A stretch of 9,415 nt of DNA. It comes from Candidatus Scatoplasma merdavium. Lineage in GTDB: Bacteria > Bacillota_I > Bacilli_A > RFN20 > CAG-288. Both the position numbers and the translations under genes were made by a program. Below, piece after piece: positions 6,470 to 9,415 of the stretch. Below the pieces are notes generated by a model. It was given only the letters and a program-made list of their open reading frames with translations. It was not told the origin of the DNA and did not search any database. The stretch spans positions 1-9,415 of the forward strand of contig JADING010000064.1 in NCBI GenBank assembly GCA_017694135.1, in the 5' to 3' direction. The first letter of the stretch is position 1. Each line of letters opens with the position of its first letter.

Positions 6470-6613
6470 CTATATTTGTAAAGTGTTGAGATAAGCTAGG
6501 CATATGTTATTATCTTCAAAAGAAAAATTAAGAATTTTCTCTATTTTATTAAGGCGATATAATAGCGTATTTCGATGGATAAATAAATCACTTGCGGTTT
6601 TTAAATTTTGTAT
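6470..6613 (-). pseudogene. C-terminal remnant of a PucR/CdaR-type transcriptional regulator
   Basis: The minus strand from 6613 to a TAG at 6470-6472 encodes about 47 residues without a start codon; an in-frame TGA (6614-6616) closes it on the left. It reads NLKTASDLFIHRNTLLYRL followed by NKIEKIL and a short tail, an unmistakable C-terminal helix-turn-helix of the PucR/CdaR family (the TAxxLFIHRNTLxYRLxKI signature). Intact regulators of this kind usually have 300-500 residues, so all effector and GGDEF-like parts are missing. The fragment overlaps the last bases of the LysR gene in another frame, so an older gene seems to have been cut off at this junction. PucR-type regulators often control purine or sugar-acid use; no such link to the intact genes here can be shown. 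Confidence 0.8.
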
Positions 6614-7491
6614 TCACGATACATTGATGAAATATCATCAACTAAATTTTGCGAAACAAAATCTTTAACAAAAACCATATTTGTTTCTCTAATCATATTC
6701 ATATCTTTGATTGGTAATATAGCAAGCGAGTGATCTTTTAATTCACTATAACAAACACTTCTTGGTAATACTGATACCCCTGCTCCTTTTTTTATTAAAT
6801 CTTTAATCGTAGCAATATTATCAAGCTCTAAAATGATATTAAATTCATCTAATGACATATTCATGTTTGTGAGTTCGGAAACGAAGAGACTTCGAGTCCC
6901 GCTAAGTTTAGAACGCAAAATCATTTTTTCTTTTTTTAAATCGTTGATATCAATGATTTTTTTCTTAGCAAGGGGATTATATAAATTCATAACCGCAACT
7001 AAATAATCGGTATCTAATAATACACTTGAATATTTTTTTTCAGGTACTTTCCCTTCGACAAAAGCTAAATCTATCTCATAACTTGATAATTTGTCATAAA
7101 GATTTTTTATAGTGTCAGAAACAATTTTTATTTTGGTTCCCTTGTTATTTGCACAATAATTTGCAAGTACTTCGGCTACTATATTGCTTTCAGAAGTATG
7201 CGTGATGCCAATAATTAAGCTCTTGGCATGCTTTTTCTCATCTTTTAATTTTGATTCCAATTCGTTATATAGCGAAACTATTCTTCTTGCGTATTTAATT
7301 AAAATTTGACCCTCAGGGGTTATTTTTAAATCATTACCAACCCTATTAAATATTTTTATATTTAATTCTTTTTCTAATTGTTTTATGTGCTGACTAACTG
7401 CCGGTTGGGTTAAATTTAATTTTTTAGCAGTTTTAGTGAAATTTTTAAGTTCGCTTGCTGTCAATAACGTGATAAGTTTTAAATCTTCCAT
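6601..7491 (-). CDS. LysR-type transcriptional regulator, probable regulator of the divergent antiporter gene
   Basis: The 296-residue cytoplasmic DNA-binding protein has the standard layout: an N-terminal winged helix-turn-helix (about residues 3-62, with AKKLNLTQPAVSQHIKQLEK and FNRVGNDLKITPEG) and a substrate-binding-like effector domain (about 85-290). The chosen start is the ATG of MEDLKLI, eight bases after AGGTGG. A GTG four codons upstream overlaps that ribosome site and is less likely. The gene is divergent from the Na+/H+ antiporter across a 131-base spacer with two T-N11-A palindromes, so it probably controls that gene and itself. Its base composition is more AT-rich than alaS next door. 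Its stop lies within the PucR remnant, and no clear terminator follows it. The inducer is unknown; sodium or pH would fit the partner. Confidence 0.9.
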   Translation of the reverse strand: MEDLKLITLLTASELKNFTKTAKKLNLTQPAVSQHIKQLEKELNIKIFNRVGNDLKITPEGQILIKYARRIVSLYNELESKLKDEKKHAKSLIIGITHTSESNIVAEVLANYCANNKGTKIKIVSDTIKNLYDKLSSYEIDLAFVEGKVPEKKYSSVLLDTDYLVAVMNLYNPLAKKKIIDINDLKKEKMILRSKLSGTRSLFVSELTNMNMSLDEFNIILELDNIATIKDLIKKGAGVSVLPRSVCYSELKDHSLAILPIKDMNMIRETNMVFVKDFVSQNLVDDISSMYREYKI

Positions 7492-7504
7492 AATTACACC
7501 CACC

Positions 7505-7521
7505 TATAAGTTTTGCTTATA
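7505..7521. promoter_or_regulatory. LysR-type operator box 1 (T-N11-A palindrome)
   Basis: A perfect inverted repeat TATAAG-N5-CTTATA contains the LysR-family T-N11-A core (T7507 to A7519). Centred at 7513, it lies about 63 bases before the proposed antiporter start, the usual recognition-site position for a LysR activator. It also sits about 15 bases before the regulator's own ATG, where binding could repress it. Confidence 0.65.
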
Positions 7522-7527
7522 CTATCA

Positions 7528-7540
7528 TAATGCATCATTA
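7528..7540. promoter_or_regulatory. LysR-type operator box 2 (T-N11-A palindrome)
   Basis: TAATG-CAT-CATTA is a perfect 5-bp inverted repeat that itself spans T-N11-A. Its centre at 7534 is 21 bases (two helical turns) from box 1, so both would face the same side of the DNA. It abuts the candidate -35 of the antiporter promoter, as expected for an activation site. Confidence 0.6.
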
Positions 7541-7541
7541 G

Positions 7542-7569
7542 TTTACATTATAACCCGCCTTGTTAAGAT
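7542..7569 (+). promoter_or_regulatory. Candidate promoter of the antiporter gene
   Basis: TTTACA (7542-7547) and TAAGAT (7564-7569) are separated by 16 bases. Both are imperfect, consistent with a promoter that needs an activator. The start would be near 7576, giving a leader of about 47 bases. An alternative pair, TTGTTA (7560-7565) with TAATTT 18 bases on, cannot be excluded. Confidence 0.4.
7547..7552 (-). promoter_or_regulatory. Candidate -10 box of the LysR regulator gene
   Basis: The minus strand carries a perfect TATAAT here, without a convincing -35. Transcription would start near 7540, so both operator palindromes would lie at or just after the start of the regulator message, suited to autorepression. 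The box overlaps the candidate -35 of the divergent antiporter promoter. Confidence 0.4.
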
Positions 7570-7622
7570 AATAGCATAGTCAGTAATTTTTTCAAGACAA
7601 ACGAAGAAGGAGGGCTATAAAA

Positions 7623-8999
7623 ATGCATTTAGAAATTTATAAATTATATACCGGGTTAGGAATGGCAACAATTCTTATTTCATTAGCTATAATGCTCTTA
7701 TCAGGATTTGTTGTATCGCTTTTTACCAAATTATTAAAATTACCAAATGTTACCGGGTATATTTTGGCTGGTGTTTTGATTGGACCATATGTTTTAAATA
7801 TGATTCCAGCATCAATTATAGATAACATGAGTTTTATTAGCGATTTAGCACTTGGTTTTATTGCCTTTGGAGTAGGCAAATTTTTTAAGAAAAATGTCAT
7901 TAAAAGCGCTGGTTTAAAAATTATTGTTATTACTGTTTTTGAATCTCTACTAGCCGGCATATTAGTAACTATATTTATTGGAATATGCTTTCCAAATTTA
8001 GGATGGTCTTTTGCTTTGTTACTAGGCGCAATAGCAACTGCTACAGCTCCGGCTTCGACCTTAATGACAATTAATCAATATAAGGCAAAGGGTGAATTTG
8101 TGAATACCTTATTACAAGTAGTTGCTTTAGATGATATTGTTTGCTTATTAGTATTCAGCGTTGTTTCTGCCATTGTTAGTACTACAAGTAATGATGGGCT
8201 AGATGTTATGAGCATCGTTCTTCCTATTTTGTATAATATAGCCTTTATAGTTATCGGTATTATCGCTGGTTTTGTTTTAGGGTTTCTTGTTGAAAAAAGA
8301 AGTTCTAATAGTCAATTGATTATTGCAGTTGCTATGATATGCGGTATTTCTGGTGCTTGCATTATTTTAAACATCTCGCCACTTCTTTCATGTATGATTT
8401 TTGGTGCTTCATATATTAATTTCAAAGAAGATGAAAAACTTTTTAAATATATTGATCACTTTACACCTCCAATTATGCTTTTATTCTTTGTTGTAAGCGG
8501 AATGAATATGGATTTATCAGCTTTTGCAACAGTTGGATTAGTGGGAGTAGTTTATTTTATTGTTCGTATTGTTGGTAAATACGCAGGTGCTTATTTAAGC
8601 TGTGCAATAACTAAAAAGCCTTCTCCAGTTAAAAATTATTTAGGTTTTGCTTTGATTCCTCAAGCAGGCGTGGCAATTGGTTTAGCTTTTTTAGCTCAGA
8701 GAATCTTGCCAGATAATATCGGTTCGACTTTTCTTTCAATTATTTTAAGTTCATCAGTGCTTTATGAAATGTGCGGACCGGTATTAGCTAAATTTGCTTT
8801 ATTTAAAAGCGGAGCGATTAATAAAAATCAAACTCATGTTTTAGAATCCTCTAAATCAACAGATTCAGATAATAGTTATCAAAAGGAAGGTGTTAATCAA
8901 ATAATAGATATTGATAAGAATATAGAGCAAGATCATAACTTGATTGACAATGAAAATTCATCTGTTTCTAAAAAATTAATTCATAGTAAAAAGAGGTAG
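7623..8999 (+). CDS. CPA2-family Na+(K+)/H+ antiporter (Kef/NapA type, membrane part only)
   Basis: This predicted cytoplasmic-membrane exchanger trades protons for sodium or potassium, serving pH and salt tolerance. The 458 residues include about twelve to thirteen membrane segments from residue 12 to 395. Family landmarks visible are GYILAGVLIGP (45-55), the unwound-helix motif ATATAPAST (138-146), the ion-binding aspartate pair D170-D171 (ALDDIVCLL), a basic RIVGK (315-319) and PQAGVAIGLA (346-355). The aspartate pair is the mark of electrogenic members such as NapA. A hydrophilic, Ser/Asp/Asn-rich tail of about 63 residues follows, and the RCK (TrkA-N) domain of KefB/KefC is absent. AAGGAGG nine bases upstream supports the start. 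It is divergent from the LysR regulator, its likely activator. Ion preference is not decided by sequence. Confidence 0.92.
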   Translation: MHLEIYKLYTGLGMATILISLAIMLLSGFVVSLFTKLLKLPNVTGYILAGVLIGPYVLNMIPASIIDNMSFISDLALGFIAFGVGKFFKKNVIKSAGLKIIVITVFESLLAGILVTIFIGICFPNLGWSFALLLGAIATATAPASTLMTINQYKAKGEFVNTLLQVVALDDIVCLLVFSVVSAIVSTTSNDGLDVMSIVLPILYNIAFIVIGIIAGFVLGFLVEKRSSNSQLIIAVAMICGISGACIILNISPLLSCMIFGASYINFKEDEKLFKYIDHFTPPIMLLFFVVSGMNMDLSAFATVGLVGVVYFIVRIVGKYAGAYLSCAITKKPSPVKNYLGFALIPQAGVAIGLAFLAQRILPDNIGSTFLSIILSSSVLYEMCGPVLAKFALFKSGAINKNQTHVLESSKSTDSDNSYQKEGVNQIIDIDKNIEQDHNLIDNENSSVSKKLIHSKKR

Positions 9000-9086
9000 T
9001 TTCTTCAAAATAATAATTATTAAAAAATCATAATATTATTGCTAGTGGTTATTATAAACAAAACATTAAAAGCTTTTTATAAATAT

Positions 9087-9284
9087 CTAACTATTTATTT
9101 TTGTGATTTTATGTATTTTCCAAAACAGTTCATAAAGGCGTAATAACAAAAAAAGAGATCTACTGATTGAATTACTTTCAACTTGGTCATTAACAACTTG
9201 AGTAGGTTCACTAACTTGATGATTTGAAACGTTTACGCCTACTCCACAAATCATCGATGTAGCTAAAAGCAATGTTTCAAACAT
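9087..9284 (-). CDS. Possible small secreted or membrane peptide, 65 residues
   Basis: I do not recognise this protein. In its favour are a GAGG ribosome site five bases before the ATG, a hydrophobic N terminus (LLLATSMICGVGVNV, residues 5-19) that resembles a signal peptide or membrane anchor, and a polar middle rich in Gln, Asn, Ser and Val. The C-terminal third (SLFLLLRLYELFWKIHKI) is a basic amphipathic-looking stretch. Against it are the small size, the AT-rich surroundings and the absence of any recognised domain. It follows another minus-strand frame by 18 bases, so the two could form an operon. It converges on the antiporter gene. Confidence 0.4.
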   Translation of the reverse strand: MFETLLLATSMICGVGVNVSNHQVSEPTQVVNDQVESNSISRSLFLLLRLYELFWKIHKITKINS

Positions 9285-9302
9285 AAATACCTCATTATTT
9301 TA

Positions 9303-9415
9303 CTAATAATAAAACTCTATATAAGTATCTCGAAAGAGAAAGTCCAATGTTGTAGACGCTAATTCATAGGTTTTTACATTTCCTTCTAACATTATTGCCA
9401 CAAATAACATGATGT
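9303..9415 (-). CDS. C-terminal part of an unidentified gene, cut by the window edge
   Basis: The minus strand is open from the right edge to a TAG at 9303-9305, 37 codons. A possible internal ATG at 9408-9410 would make a 35-residue peptide, but the frame is still open beyond it, so a longer gene is equally likely. The translation (LEGNVKTYELASTTLDFLF, then a tyrosine-rich end) looks like real coding sequence rather than noise, but I cannot assign it. It precedes the possible 65-residue peptide gene by 18 bases on the same strand. Confidence 0.35.
   Translation of the reverse strand, partial: IMLFVAIMLEGNVKTYELASTTLDFLFRDTYIEFYY

Noticed and set aside
7489..7503. GTG start giving a 300-residue LysR protein
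   Set aside because: The GTG overlaps the AGGTGG ribosome site itself; the ATG four codons later has proper spacing.
7637..7960. A 107-codon minus-strand frame inside the antiporter gene
   Set aside because: It is antisense to conserved antiporter membrane segments, has no ribosome site and shows no recognisable domain.
9000..9086. Terminator between the antiporter gene and the converging small frame
   Set aside because: Only AT-only stems can be drawn (for example 9052-9058 with 9076-9082); without any GC pair they are not convincing as terminators.
1..9415. CRISPR array, tRNA or rRNA genes, prophage or integrase
   Set aside because: No regularly spaced repeats, cloverleaf-like sequence, rRNA segments or phage-type proteins were seen on either strand.

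Overview
The window looks like a piece of chromosome from a low-GC Firmicutes/Tenericutes-type bacterium (Bacilli, Erysipelotrichia or Mollicutes-like lineages). The reasons are the strong AGGAGG-type ribosome sites, AT-rich -10 boxes, the alaS-ruvX-DUF1292 gene order typical of Firmicutes, and a Bacillus-style AlaRS. The code is standard: Trp is TGG and TGA is not used inside genes.

Left edge (1-189): the 3' end of a group II intron on the + strand. Domain V is at about 65-98. Domain VI has a bulged A at 122, and the likely 3' end is at 128. A bidirectional terminator hairpin (131-164) follows, then the end of a minus-strand operon.

190-6343, mostly minus strand: reading leftwards, a clear promoter (6315-6343) drives alaS, ruvX and a DUF1292 gene, packed with a 1-base overlap and a 1-base gap. 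The ireB gene usually found between alaS and ruvX is absent. Next comes a 150-base gap that appears to hold a small structured RNA on the minus strand (about 2780-2879). It has its own extended -10 box, a three-way junction and a terminator tail. Then a 75-residue membrane protein gene with its own terminator, an exonuclease III-type AP endonuclease gene and a purine permease of the AzgA/PbuG (NCS2) type; the last two overlap translationally.

6344-6600: about 250 bases without an intact gene. It holds the C-terminal helix-turn-helix remnant of a PucR/CdaR-type regulator (6470-6613, minus strand). The rest shows only a short anonymous open frame.

6601-8999: a more AT-rich two-gene module. A LysR-type regulator (minus) diverges from a CPA2-type Na+/H+ antiporter gene (plus). 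The 131-base spacer contains two T-N11-A palindromes about 21 bases apart. They sit near -63 and -42 of the antiporter promoter I propose, which is the usual layout for LysR-type activation.

Right edge (9000-9415): an AT-rich convergent gap, a doubtful small membrane/secreted peptide gene and the end of another minus-strand frame cut by the window.

Housekeeping functions (translation, recombination, base-excision repair, purine uptake) fill the left two thirds. The right third looks like an accessory ion-homeostasis module next to a decayed regulator. The least explained element is the structured RNA at 2780-2879.
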